Source: a bacterium (GTDB lineage Bacteria; Orphanbacterota; Orphanbacteria; Orphanbacterales; Orphanbacteraceae). From it: a stretch of 64,000 nt of DNA. This document shows positions 35,098 through 43,448 of the stretch, one piece after another. The notes below the pieces were generated by a model that saw nothing but the letters and a program-made list of their open reading frames with translations, was not told the DNA's origin and did no database searches. Position numbers and translations under genes: made by a program. Within the stretch, counting starts at the first letter, position 1, and every line of letters starts with the position of its first letter. The stretch spans positions 186,001 to 250,000 of the forward strand of contig JALGYY010000046.1 of NCBI GenBank assembly GCA_025782575.1. Reading direction: 5' to 3'.

Positions 35098-36426
35098 ATG
35101 ACGAAACGAAAGATCCTGCTCGTTTCGTATTACTTCCCCCCACTTGGTGGTGTCGGCACGTTCCGTGCCATGAAGCTTTGCCGGCATTTTCCTGATCTTG
35201 GGTGGGATACCCAGGTCCTCACTCCCCATCCCTCCCAGTATTATTGCGTCGATCACTCCCTCCTGGATCAGATTCCTGCAGCGACGAAAGTTCATCGAAC
35301 GGAATCACTCGATCCATTTCGTATCTATAGAAAGCTGAAAGGGGAGCCCCGCGTCGAACGGGGGACGCCGGAAGCTCAGGATTCCACGCGGTCTGATCCT
35401 TTCTTCGGCCGGATTACGCGCTTCGGTAAGGCACTGAACACATGGCTGTTCGTGCCGGACAATAAGATCGGATGGTATCCCTTCGGGGCTCGGGCCGGTA
35501 TCCGCATCGTGAAGGAAGAGAAAATCGATCTAGTCTACACGATCAATGTGCCTCAGACATGCCATCTGATCGGCCGGGCGATCGGCCGGGCGACCGGGAT
35601 ACCATGGGTCGCGGATTTTCGGGATGCATGGACCGCCAATCCCGATCTCGAACCTCCCACTCCGATACACAAGTCAATTACATCTGCGCAGGAGCGATCG
35701 GTCCTGCGGGAGGCGGCTGCCGTGATCGCTGTGAATGACACGATCCGGGATATTCTGCGGAAGGCGGGAGGGGGGGATCCGAATAAGTATGTGACGATTC
35801 ATAACGGCTATGAACCGGGGGACTTTGAATCCCATGTCCCGATTGACCTGGATCGATTCACTATGGTTTTTGTCGGAACATTTCATCGCCGAACTGATCC
35901 GGCTCTCCTGTTCGGCCCTTATGCCGAAGCACTCTCCGCAGGCGAAATCCCACGGGGAAAAACGGAGATTGTAGTAGTCGGAGCGCAGACGGCGCGTGCG
36001 ATGGAGACGGTACGTCGATTGAAAATCGAGTCAGAGGTTCGGTTCACCGGGTTTCTCTCCCATCCGGAAAGTTTACGCTGGATGAGTTCGGCCGACCTGT
36101 TGCTCCAACTGATTGCATCTGGTCCGGGGAGCGACCAGATCGTCTCGGGCAAGCTCTATGAATACATGGGTGCCGGCCGGCCGGTTCTTACGATCGGTCC
36201 TCCGGGGGAGGCGCGGAGCCTTGTAGAGCGCCTGAGGGTCGGCTGGAGCGCCGATGTCACTTCCCCCCGTTCGGTGCGGAAAGCGCTGGTCCAGGCATGG
36301 TCGGAACATGACGGGGGGGGAATACCCTTCGATCCTGACCGTAATGGGGTAGCTTTTCTCAGCTTCCCAAGGCAGACAGAGCTTCTCGCCGAGCGTCTCT
36401 CCGGGATCGTCCCGTTGTCCGATTGA
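35098..36426 (+). CDS. Glycosyltransferase family 4-like
   Basis: A 442-residue GT-B glycosyltransferase: SYYFPPLGGVGTFRAMKL is the N-terminal glycine-rich loop of GT4-like enzymes, and the C-terminal part has FVGTFHRRTDP, VRFTGFLSHPESLRWM and SGKLYEYMGAGRPVL with the nucleotide-sugar site. It probably builds a surface polysaccharide or glycoconjugate. Its ribosome site is in an 8-G run (35087-35094), and another G8 tract lies inside the gene (36313-36320), so slippage could affect expression. Confidence 0.85.
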   Translation: MTKRKILLVSYYFPPLGGVGTFRAMKLCRHFPDLGWDTQVLTPHPSQYYCVDHSLLDQIPAATKVHRTESLDPFRIYRKLKGEPRVERGTPEAQDSTRSDPFFGRITRFGKALNTWLFVPDNKIGWYPFGARAGIRIVKEEKIDLVYTINVPQTCHLIGRAIGRATGIPWVADFRDAWTANPDLEPPTPIHKSITSAQERSVLREAAAVIAVNDTIRDILRKAGGGDPNKYVTIHNGYEPGDFESHVPIDLDRFTMVFVGTFHRRTDPALLFGPYAEALSAGEIPRGKTEIVVVGAQTARAMETVRRLKIESEVRFTGFLSHPESLRWMSSADLLLQLIASGPGSDQIVSGKLYEYMGAGRPVLTIGPPGEARSLVERLRVGWSADVTSPRSVRKALVQAWSEHDGGGIPFDPDRNGVAFLSFPRQTELLAERLSGIVPLSD

Positions 36427-36744
36427 CCGCATTGCACTCCTCTCGAGGGTTCTCCCGGCCGCAAGGTTTCTGACCACCGTTGAGAGGCTGGAGTGGTCAA
36501 AATTTTACCAGCTAAGTGACCGATTGCATTGCCCCGGGAAACCGCGAGAAAGCCGATCCCTAACATAAGCACATTCAATGAGTTAAGAGTTTGATTTTCC
36601 TCCTGGTCCTGACTCTGTTTGGCATCCCTTTTGCGGTTACAAATGCCCGCTTAGCAAAATTGCCCGAAATGGGAAGAAAAAGCGGTGTAGTTGATGGTCC
36701 GCTCATCTTCTTCGGGCTAAACCTCGAAAGGGTGGAAAAGAAGA
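36427..36744 (+). other. 318-bp gap before the divergent HU gene
   Basis: No gene or RNA recognised. It holds a dyad TGACCAC-N15-GTGGTCA (36471-36499) followed by AAAATTTT, which may be a weak terminator of the glycosyltransferase or a regulator site, and a sigma-54-like promoter at 36620-36634. The composition is more A/T-rich than in the neighbouring genes. Confidence 0.5.
36620..36634 (+). promoter_or_regulatory. Sigma-54-like promoter of the divergent HU gene
   Basis: TGGCATCCCTTTTGC: TGGCA at -24 and TTGC at -12 with GG and GC exactly 10 bp apart. Transcription would start near 36646, about 99 bases before the HU start codon. No good sigma-70 promoter was seen in this gap. Confidence 0.5.
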
Positions 36745-37017
36745 ATGAATAAGACCCAGCTGATCAACTACGTCTCCCGTTGCAGCAAGATCAATCGCAA
36801 AGAGTCCACGGCGGTCGTGAATTGGACCCTCGAAGGGATTATGAAGGGGACGAAGAGCCGTGACGGTATGCGTCTGGCCGGTTTTGGGAATTTCAAATGT
36901 GTTACCACCGGCCGGGAGAAGAAGTACAACCGGCGGACTAGGCGGTATAACTGGACCAAGGGTAGCAAGCAGATCCAGTTCAACGCGAACAAGGCATACA
37001 AGACCTACGTTTCGTAG
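36745..37017 (+). CDS. Divergent HU-family DNA-binding protein
   Basis: A 90-residue HU/IHF-fold protein: the N-terminal dimerisation part (MNKTQLINYVSRCSKINRKE) and RLAGFGNFKCV are recognisable, but the DNA-clasping arm is changed. The usual GRNPxTG with the intercalating proline is replaced by the basic/aromatic KKYNRRTRRYNW. It probably still binds DNA but with a different mode. GGGTGGAAAAG lies before the ATG; a terminator follows immediately. Confidence 0.82.
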   Translation: MNKTQLINYVSRCSKINRKESTAVVNWTLEGIMKGTKSRDGMRLAGFGNFKCVTTGREKKYNRRTRRYNWTKGSKQIQFNANKAYKTYVS

Positions 37018-37033
37018 GTAAACCTTAATCGAT

Positions 37034-37066
37034 AAAGGGCGTCCCGAATGGGGCGCCCTTTTTTTA
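37034..37066 (+). terminator. Terminator after the divergent HU gene
   Basis: AAAGGGCG and CGCCCTTT form a stem with an inner TCCC/GGGG pairing and GAAT loop, followed by a run of seven T (37059-37065). Confidence 0.88.
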
Positions 37067-37206
37067 TTCGCACTACCGCATTGGCAACAGCCCCTCGATC
37101 CGTCGACTATTGTGCCCCGATATATGATATGATCAGCATCTATTCGTTTGTCTGGGATTGGCTTGGAGCCATTCAGTGGGTGACCATCTGACAGGAGGGG
37201 CGACTG

Positions 37207-37758
37207 ATGATCAAGGCGATTGCTGCTGTTCTCGTAAGCGCGCTTTTCCCCGGATTCGCAGCTGCTCAGCTATCCGTTGAGCTTGATCTCGACGGTGTAG
37301 TTGGCAACGGGCCGGACGTAAACTGTGCAGACGTTAGTGATTACATCAACGTAGATATCTGGATTACTGGTACCCCGCTCTCTCTCTTGTCCGCCAGCGT
37401 GAGCATCTGTAACAATGACGGATCCCTTGAGTTCCAGGGGTACCAGGACGCCATCGGTTCACCATGGACAATCACACCTCCGCAGTTTGGTCCGTGCCTG
37501 GTGATACAGGCAACCGACTTCACCTTCAGCGCTCCGAAGACTGTCCCCTTCCTTTACGGGACAGCTACGTATCATGCGGCGGCCGATGGGACCCTCGGCG
37601 AACTTACAGTCGACGACAATAACTCCGGTTGGTTTTCCGCCAATGGTGGTGGTACTGGTTTCTTTACCAATAATATAGGCGTCCTCTTTCTCATCGGGGG
37701 GTGCGATACCGCCACCGAAGAATCGAGCTGGGGAGCGGTGAAGGGCCTGTTCCGATAA
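37207..37758 (+). CDS. Secreted protein of a tandem family, copy 1
   Basis: A 183-residue exported protein of unrecognised family. A signal peptide ends FAAAQ; the mature start SVELDLDGVVGNGPD is shared by all copies. The body is predicted mostly beta (VSDYINVDIWITG, DGSLEFQGYQDAIG, ATYHAAADGTLGELT), reminiscent of cohesin-like or other small beta-sandwich modules, but this is only a shape argument. The C-terminus ends in ESSWGAVKGLFR, a motif kept in every copy. ACAGGAGGGG precedes the ATG. It leads the array; the promoter region has overlapping TATGAT boxes (37123-37133) but no clear -35. Confidence 0.8.
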   Translation: MIKAIAAVLVSALFPGFAAAQLSVELDLDGVVGNGPDVNCADVSDYINVDIWITGTPLSLLSASVSICNNDGSLEFQGYQDAIGSPWTITPPQFGPCLVIQATDFTFSAPKTVPFLYGTATYHAAADGTLGELTVDDNNSGWFSANGGGTGFFTNNIGVLFLIGGCDTATEESSWGAVKGLFR

Positions 37759-37821
37759 AGATCAGATCATATCGCTCAATGGCAACCAAGCAACTACGGG
37801 CATTGGAGAGGAGGAGATATC

Positions 37822-38373
37822 GTGAGCAAGGCTATTCCTGTTATTCTGGCTAGTGCGCTGTTTGGAGGATTTGCTGCGGCCCAGCCATCCGTTGAGCTCG
37901 ACCTCGATGGTGTGACCGGCAACGGGCCGGACATGTACTGCGTAGAGGTTAGTAACTACATAAGCGTTGATATCTGGATCACCGGTGCCCCGATTTCTCT
38001 CTTTTCCGCCCACGTCAGTATCTGTAACCTCGACGGGGCCCTCGAGTTCCAGGGGTTCCAGGATGCCATCGGTGCACCGTGGACGATCACCCCACCCCAG
38101 ATCAATGGCTCATGCGCGCTCTTTCAGGCAACGGATTTGACATTCTCCGCGCCGAAGGCTCTCCCACTGCTGTACGGGAGAATCACATATCACGCGGCTG
38201 TCGATTTTTCCTTTGGTGATCTCACTGTTGACGCCAACTCCGGTTAGTTTTCTGCGTATGGCGCGACCGGCCAGTTTTCCAACAATATCGATGCTGCCTT
38301 TTACATCTCGGTGACATGCGGTCATGCCACCGAAGAATCAAGCTGGGGTGGCGTGAAGGGCCTGTTCCGGTAG
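37822..38373 (+). pseudogene. Tandem family copy 2, interrupted by one amber codon
   Basis: Homologous to its neighbours over the full length, but the codon at 38245-38247 is TAG where copy 1 has TGG (Trp in NSGWFSA). Reading on gives the rest of the domain and the shared ending ESSWGGVKGLFR with stop at 38371-38373. The start is GTG 37822 behind GAGGAGGAG. As it stands it would give a 141-residue product without the conserved C-terminal motif. The rest of the frame is intact, so the change is recent, or the stop is read through, or it is a sequence error. Confidence 0.8.
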
Positions 38374-38433
38374 AGAGCGGACTGTAACAATAGATGCTTC
38401 CCGGCAGACGTGCACTCAGCGAGAGGATCCATC

Positions 38434-38985
38434 ATGAAAAAGGCGATCACTGTTGCGCTCTTGGGCATGGTCTTCGCGGGGTTCGCTGCTGCACAGAATC
38501 AATCATCAGTTGAACTCGATCTTGATGGTGTAGTCGGCAATGGTCCGGATAACGTTTTCGTGAGTGTCAGTGATTATATAGATGTGGACGTTTGGCTTAC
38601 GGGTGATCCGCACCCCCTAGTGGTTGTCAGTATTGGTATTTGCAATGTCGACGGATCCCTGGAATTCCAGGGATTCCAATATGCGTTCGGTCTGCCATGG
38701 ACCGTGTACCCGCCGGAGATCGATGGCTCTTGCGCTTGGATTTGGGCATTTGATCCCTCATTCATGTCGGGGACGATGACCCCGATCCTGTTCGGAACGG
38801 CTACCTATCATGCGGCGGTCGATGGGTCACTCGACGATCTCACGATCAGCAGTGACTCCGCCTGGCTCGGATTTTATGGTTATACCTACTTTTTTACTGA
38901 CAATGTCGGTGCTTCCATTCAGATCGGTGGGGTGACTTCCGCTGAAGAGTCGAGCTGGGGTGGGGTGAAGAGCCTGTTCAGGTAG
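38434..38985 (+). CDS. Secreted protein of a tandem family, copy 3
   Basis: A 183-residue paralogue. Signal peptide ending FAAAQ, mature SSVELDLDGVVGNGPD, then VSDYIDVDVWLTGDPHPL, DGSLEFQGFQYAFGLPWTVYPPEI and the end ESSWGGVKSLFR. It is closest to copy 5 (shared DPHPL and YAFGLPWT segments), while copies 1 and 4 resemble each other in the DAIGS region. Start ATG 38434 follows GAGAGGA; an upstream GTG at 38410 would spoil the signal peptide. Function unknown. Confidence 0.8.
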   Translation: MKKAITVALLGMVFAGFAAAQNQSSVELDLDGVVGNGPDNVFVSVSDYIDVDVWLTGDPHPLVVVSIGICNVDGSLEFQGFQYAFGLPWTVYPPEIDGSCAWIWAFDPSFMSGTMTPILFGTATYHAAVDGSLDDLTISSDSAWLGFYGYTYFFTDNVGASIQIGGVTSAEESSWGGVKSLFR

Positions 38986-39048
38986 AGATCGACTCCGACA
39001 ATTCGAGTGCGCCCCGGCTTTCATGTGCGTTTCACAGGATGGTCGATC

Positions 39049-39603
39049 ATGGTGAAGACGATTACAGTTGCGCTCTTAGGTTCGCTTTTCGCGGGTTTCG
39101 CCGTAGCCCAATTTGAGCTGTCTGTTGAACTCGATCTCGATGGTGTAGTTGGCAATGGTCCGGACGTGATCGCGGCGAACATGAGTGATTACATCAGTGT
39201 GGACGTCTGGATTATTGGGGACCCTACCTCTGTTTCGTACGTGGGTGTTACTTTTTGCAATCTTGATGGATCCCTCGAATTCCAGGGTTATTCGGACGCG
39301 ATCGGTTCAGGGTGGACGATTACTCCGCCGCAGGTCACGGGATCCTGTGTGCTCGTTCAGGCAACCGATTTCTCGTTTTCAGCGCCGAAGATTGCCCCGT
39401 TCCTGCATGGTACGGCTACCTATCACGCAGCAGTCGATGCATCCATCGACGATCTTACGATCGATGCCAGACAATCCGGTTGGTTTACTGCGTTTGGCCC
39501 CTACCTGTTTTCAGACAATGTAGGGGCTGTGGTAATCGTTTCAGGAGAGCCCGCAGCCACCGAAGAGTCGAGCTGGGGTGGCGTGAAGGGCCTGTTTCGC
39601 TAG
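39049..39603 (+). CDS. Secreted protein of a tandem family, copy 4
   Basis: A 184-residue paralogue with signal peptide ending FAVAQ and the shared SVELDLDGVVGNGPD start, MSDYISVDVWIIGDP, DGSLEFQGYSDAIGSGWTITPP and ESSWGGVKGLFR at the end. The ATG at 39049 is preceded by ACAGGAT. It is complete. Function unknown; export to the periplasm or surface is inferred from the signal peptide. Confidence 0.8.
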   Translation: MVKTITVALLGSLFAGFAVAQFELSVELDLDGVVGNGPDVIAANMSDYISVDVWIIGDPTSVSYVGVTFCNLDGSLEFQGYSDAIGSGWTITPPQVTGSCVLVQATDFSFSAPKIAPFLHGTATYHAAVDASIDDLTIDARQSGWFTAFGPYLFSDNVGAVVIVSGEPAATEESSWGGVKGLFR

Positions 39604-39666
39604 AGAATGGATTCCAAACTTCAGATGCTCCCCGGCTAGCATGTGCAATCGACAGGAGGGTTTGTC

Positions 39667-40221
39667 ATGATGAAGGCGATCGCTGTTGTGCTCCTAGGGA
39701 CGCTCTCCGCGGGGTTCGCCGTAGCCCAGATTCAGACTTCCGTTGAATTCGACCTCGATGGTGTAGTCGGGAACGGGCCGGATATTATTGCTGTCACTGT
39801 GAGCGACTACATTGCCGTTGATGTCTGGATTACGGGTGATCCGCACCCTCTATTATTTGTCGCTATAACGATGTGCAATCTGGACGGATCACTCGAATTC
39901 CAGGGATTTCAGTATGCTTTCGGCTTGCCGTGGACCGCTTACCCACCGGATATCAATGGCCCTTGCGTGCTCCTGCGAACAGTTGACTTCTCGTTCACGA
40001 ACTGGAAAATGACCCCGGTCCTGTTCGGAACGGCTATGTACCATGCGGCGGTCGATGCTTCCCTCGACGACCTAGCGATCGACGCCGATAACTCTGCGTG
40101 GTTTTCTCTCTATGGCATCACCGGCATCTTCACCGACAACGTTGGCGCCTCCGTGCAAATCGGTGGGGTGACATCCACTGAAGAATCGAGCTGGGGTGGC
40201 GTGAAGAGCCTGTTCCGATAG
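39667..40221 (+). CDS. Secreted protein of a tandem family, copy 5
   Basis: A 184-residue paralogue, last of the array: signal peptide ending FAVAQ, SVEFDLDGVVGNGPD, VSDYIAVDVWITGDPHPL, YAFGLPWTAYPPDI and ESSWGGVKSLFR. GACAGGAGGG precedes the ATG. No terminator is seen behind it; the next clear signal is the strong promoter of the Tol genes. Confidence 0.8.
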   Translation: MMKAIAVVLLGTLSAGFAVAQIQTSVEFDLDGVVGNGPDIIAVTVSDYIAVDVWITGDPHPLLFVAITMCNLDGSLEFQGFQYAFGLPWTAYPPDINGPCVLLRTVDFSFTNWKMTPVLFGTAMYHAAVDASLDDLAIDADNSAWFSLYGITGIFTDNVGASVQIGGVTSTEESSWGGVKSLFR

Positions 40222-40262
40222 AGCAGGACTCCCAACCCTCCGGAACCCAACCCCTCTCCCCG

Positions 40263-40291
40263 TTGACACCTGCCATACCCTTCCCTATACT
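40263..40291 (+). promoter_or_regulatory. Strong sigma-70 promoter of the tol-pal operon
   Basis: TTGACA, 17 bp, TATACT: perfect -35, ideal spacing, five of six bases in the -10. About 75 bp before the tolQ start. Confidence 0.8.
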
Positions 40292-40365
40292 GCGCGTGAT
40301 TTCTGAAGAAGAACCTCCGGGCGCTCCGGCGCCGTTCAACTGCCCCTCGAGTTCAGGAAAGATAG

Positions 40366-41103
40366 ATGCCGATTTCCAATTTTCTCCTTTCCGGGGAAAC
40401 TGAACGGAGCATTGTGGGAATTGTCCTCAGCTCCGGGCCGGTTGCCAAGAGTATCCTGCTCATTCTGCTGTTCCTCTCCATCATCTCCTGGTCGGTCATT
40501 CTCCAGAAGTGGTTCCGATTTCATCGGTTGAACCGGGCTTCCCGTCAATTCTGGAAGAACTACCGCAAGAAGCACTTCGACCAGGCGCTCCATGACTGCG
40601 CTTCCGGTCGGTTTCAAAGCACTCCTCTCCAGCACCTTCTCCTGACCGGTATCGAGCGGGGGTACGGGATCCGGAATCCGACCGCCGGCGACTGGCAGGC
40701 GATCGGAGAGAGCGGCCGACTTTCCCACGAGAAAGCGGAGCGCATCGAACGGGCGATCGATCGAGCCGCCCTCCTCGAACTCGAGAGCCTCGAGAACCAC
40801 CTGACCATTCTGGCGACTACGGCCAACGTATCCCCGTTTCTCGGCCTGTTCGGAACTGTATGGGGTGTTATGGGGTCCTTTCTGGCAATGGGATCAAAAG
40901 GATCTGCCAACCTCGCCGTCGTAGGACCCGGTATTGCGGAGGCACTGATTACCACGCTCGCCGGCCTCGCCGCAGCGATTCCGGCGGTAATCGGCTACAA
41001 TCATTTTCTCGGCCAGATCCGCCTCGTTTCGACCGATCTCGAGCGTTTCCGGTCCTCACTCACCGATCGCCTGACACGGGGTTCTGACCGTGCAGCGTCT
41101 TGA
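40366..41103 (+). CDS. tolQ: TolQ/ExbB-type proton channel protein
   Basis: A 245-residue inner-membrane protein with three membrane segments (about 28-48, 148-170 and 190-215) and the conserved TTANVSPFLGLFGTVWGVMGSF and EALITTLAGLAAAIPAVIGYN regions of the MotA/TolQ/ExbB family. With TolR it turns proton flow into movement of TolA. The context with tolB, pal and ybgF favours TolQ over ExbB. It overlaps tolR by 14 bp. Confidence 0.92.
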   Translation: MPISNFLLSGETERSIVGIVLSSGPVAKSILLILLFLSIISWSVILQKWFRFHRLNRASRQFWKNYRKKHFDQALHDCASGRFQSTPLQHLLLTGIERGYGIRNPTAGDWQAIGESGRLSHEKAERIERAIDRAALLELESLENHLTILATTANVSPFLGLFGTVWGVMGSFLAMGSKGSANLAVVGPGIAEALITTLAGLAAAIPAVIGYNHFLGQIRLVSTDLERFRSSLTDRLTRGSDRAAS

Positions 41104-41503
41104 GTACCAGCCACTCGCACAGGTAAACGTCACCTCCCTTGTGGACGTCACTCTCGTGCTTCTCATCGTCTTCATGCTGACGGCCCCCCTCCTGCAGGAG
41201 GGGATGGAGATCGACCTGCCGGAAGCGGAAGTCAAAGGGATCGATATGAGCAGTTCGATCGTGATCACGATCAACGAAAAGGGGGAAGTCTTCCTGAATG
41301 AAGGGCGGATCACGCTCCAAGATCTACCTACCGCCATCGATGCCATCAAGCTCGCCCGGCCTCAGGATGATGTCTTTATCCGGGGAGATTCGAAGGTGAA
41401 CTACGGGATCGTTGTGCGTGTGATCGGAATACTGAAAGGCGCGGGGATCGAGAACGTCGGCCTTGTCGCCCGATCCGAGGAGCTTGCCGGTGAAGCTCCA
41501 TGA
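41090..41503 (+). CDS. tolR: TolR/ExbD-type protein
   Basis: A 137-residue protein with one N-terminal membrane helix carrying the essential Asp (VTSLVDVTLVLLIVFML) and a periplasmic domain. Start GTG 41090 inside the end of tolQ. It forms the stator with TolQ. TolR and ExbD are alike in sequence; the operon decides for TolR. Confidence 0.92.
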   Translation: MQRLEYQPLAQVNVTSLVDVTLVLLIVFMLTAPLLQEGMEIDLPEAEVKGIDMSSSIVITINEKGEVFLNEGRITLQDLPTAIDAIKLARPQDDVFIRGDSKVNYGIVVRVIGILKGAGIENVGLVARSEELAGEAP

Positions 41504-42182
41504 CCGTATCACTCCCTTCGTGGGGGCTTCGCTCGCCATTCACGTAGTCGCATCGATCTGGTACGTTGTCGCGTTTGACCGGGAACCCCGTCCGATCCCG
41601 ATGCGTCCGGTAGTCCACAGGGTGAATCTGGTCGAGCAGATTCCCACGCCGAAGCCGAAAGCGAAACCGCCGCCGGTTGTTCAGCCGAAGCCGCGTGAAA
41701 AGGAAAAGGCGCCGCCGAAGAAGATCCCCGAGACGATCCGTCCCCAGGAACAGAAAAAGATCGAGAAAGTAGAACCGAAGAAAGAGCCGGCACCGGAGAA
41801 GGCAAAGGCCAAGGATAAGCGGCCTGAGGTTATCGACCCGGAACCGGAATCACCGCCGCAATCGAGTGGACCGGTTACAGTAGAGGCGGAGGACTTTCCG
41901 TTCGGGTACTATCTGTCGCTCATCCAGAGCCGTGTAGGACAGTACTGGTCCCCCCCCTCGGGGCTCGTGGGAGGTGGGGAGGCGCCTCAGGTAACGGTTC
42001 GTTTCGAGATTGACCGGAATGGAAAGATCATTGATCCGAAAGTGGTCGAGTCCTCCGGAATCTCTTTCTTCGACCTGTCGGCCATGCGGGCTGTGCAGAA
42101 AGCGGGGCCGTTTCCTCCGCTTCCGGCCGGTTTCAAAGAGAGTCGTATCGGAATTAATTTCATTTTTCACTATGAAGGTTGA
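41490..42182 (+). CDS. TolA/TonB-like energy transducer
   Basis: A 230-residue protein: one N-terminal helix (FVGASLAIHVVASIWYVVAF), a Pro/Lys/Glu-rich spacer (about 45-125) and a TonB C-terminal domain (FGYYLSLIQSRVGQYW, then DRNGKIIDPKVVESSG). GTG 41490 is chosen because GAGGAG lies seven bases before it. In the Tol cluster it takes the place of TolA, although the domain is TonB-like. Confidence 0.87.
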   Translation: MKLHDRITPFVGASLAIHVVASIWYVVAFDREPRPIPMRPVVHRVNLVEQIPTPKPKAKPPPVVQPKPREKEKAPPKKIPETIRPQEQKKIEKVEPKKEPAPEKAKAKDKRPEVIDPEPESPPQSSGPVTVEAEDFPFGYYLSLIQSRVGQYWSPPSGLVGGGEAPQVTVRFEIDRNGKIIDPKVVESSGISFFDLSAMRAVQKAGPFPPLPAGFKESRIGINFIFHYEG

Positions 42183-42186
42183 CCCT

Positions 42187-43416
42187 ATGCCTTTCCTGAT
42201 CCTGCTTCTGATTTTTCTGACAGCAGTGCCCGGTTACAGTCAGAAAGACAACTTCTATACAGTGGAAACGTATCGATACTCAGTCACGAGCCTTCCTATT
42301 ATTCTGGTGCCCTTCGAAGGGGCGCCGGGGCTGGCGGAAATGGCAGGCAAAACAGTAGGGCGGGATCTCCAGATCTCCGGTTTCTTCGAAATCTATACAC
42401 CGGGGAGCGACGGATCGGAACGTGCGTGGGCACGGGTGAGCGCGATTCTTGATGACTCTACCGGAGTGCTGGAGGGTCGGATCGACAATCCCGCGAACGA
42501 CATGGAAATCGCAACGTATCGTTACGACTTGGATTCGTTCGGCCCCCGCGATGCGGCTCACCGTTTTTCCGATGACATCATTCGTCAGCTCTCGGGTGAG
42601 AGGGGCATATCCCGAACACGTATTCTATTCAGCAGGCGAAGTGGTGAGAACAAAGACCTGTACGCCGTGGACTGGGACGGAGCGAACATCCGCAAGGTCC
42701 TCGGCAACAGCTCTCTCAATCTACTTCCCGCCTGGGCCCCTTCAGGAAGCAAAGTGCTCTATACGACTTATCTGAATGGAAACCCTGATCTCCACTGGCT
42801 CGATGTGGACACGCGAGAAGGGGGGATGGTGAGCAATTATCCGGGGCTGAATACAGCGGCCGCGTGGTCGCCGGACGGTACGGAAATCGCGTTCGTCCTC
42901 TCGAAGGGGAAGAATTCCGATATTTACGTCATGAAAAGGGACGGGTCGAAGCTTCGGCGCATCACCCACCACCCGGCCATCGATACGGACCCGACCTGGG
43001 CGCCGGGGGGGAGACAGATCTCCTTCGTTTCCGATCGATCCGGCTCCCCCCAGCTCTACCGGATGAATTCGGATGGTTCTGATGTGACGAGAATGACATT
43101 TGAAAAGGGTTACTGCGCCTCTCCCGACTGGTCTCCCCAGGGAGACCGGATCGTGTTCGTCACGAGGGAGGAGGGGGGGTTCCAGATCCGCGTTCTTGAC
43201 CTTGCCGATCAGGAGTCGTATCTTTTGACGGTTCAAAGCGGGAACAACGAAAATCCGGAATGGTCTCCGGACGGGCGGCATATCGTTTTTGCCTCGACTC
43301 GCGGAGGCCGAAGCCAAATTTACGTGATGGGGGCGGACGGCAGCAATACGCGACTGCTCGTTCCCGGTAATCACGAGGACTACACACCTTCCTGGTCACC
43401 GAGACCGGGGTCCTGA
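42187..43416 (+). CDS. tolB: Tol-Pal system beta-propeller protein TolB
   Basis: A 409-residue periplasmic protein: signal peptide (MPFLILLLIFLTAVPGYSQ), an N-terminal alpha/beta domain and a six-bladed propeller with repeated AWSPDG, DPTWAPGG, PDWSPQGD and PEWSPDGR elements (WD40-like/PD40). It docks with Pal and TolA. ATG 42187 has AAGG eight bases upstream; an ATG at 42172 lacks a site. Confidence 0.93.
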   Translation: MPFLILLLIFLTAVPGYSQKDNFYTVETYRYSVTSLPIILVPFEGAPGLAEMAGKTVGRDLQISGFFEIYTPGSDGSERAWARVSAILDDSTGVLEGRIDNPANDMEIATYRYDLDSFGPRDAAHRFSDDIIRQLSGERGISRTRILFSRRSGENKDLYAVDWDGANIRKVLGNSSLNLLPAWAPSGSKVLYTTYLNGNPDLHWLDVDTREGGMVSNYPGLNTAAAWSPDGTEIAFVLSKGKNSDIYVMKRDGSKLRRITHHPAIDTDPTWAPGGRQISFVSDRSGSPQLYRMNSDGSDVTRMTFEKGYCASPDWSPQGDRIVFVTREEGGFQIRVLDLADQESYLLTVQSGNNENPEWSPDGRHIVFASTRGGRSQIYVMGADGSNTRLLVPGNHEDYTPSWSPRPGS

Positions 43417-43448
43417 CCCGGGGTGACGAACAGAAGGAGATCGCGGAT

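Larger units (their letters stand above)
37207..40221 (+). repeat. Tandem array of five paralogous genes, unit about 615 bp
   Basis: Five homologous genes start at 37207, 37822, 38434, 39049 and 39667, so the repeat pitch is 615, 612, 615 and 618 bp. The spacers are 63, 60, 63 and 63 bp and share sequence such as CCCCGGCT followed by a purine-rich ribosome site. This is tandem gene duplication with later divergence. No mobile element or terminator separates the copies. Confidence 0.9.

Noticed and set aside
37207-40221. Repeats as CRISPR or insertion sequences
   Set aside because: The repeat unit is a 615-bp protein gene with spacer; there are no short direct repeats with unique spacers and no transposase or terminal inverted repeats.
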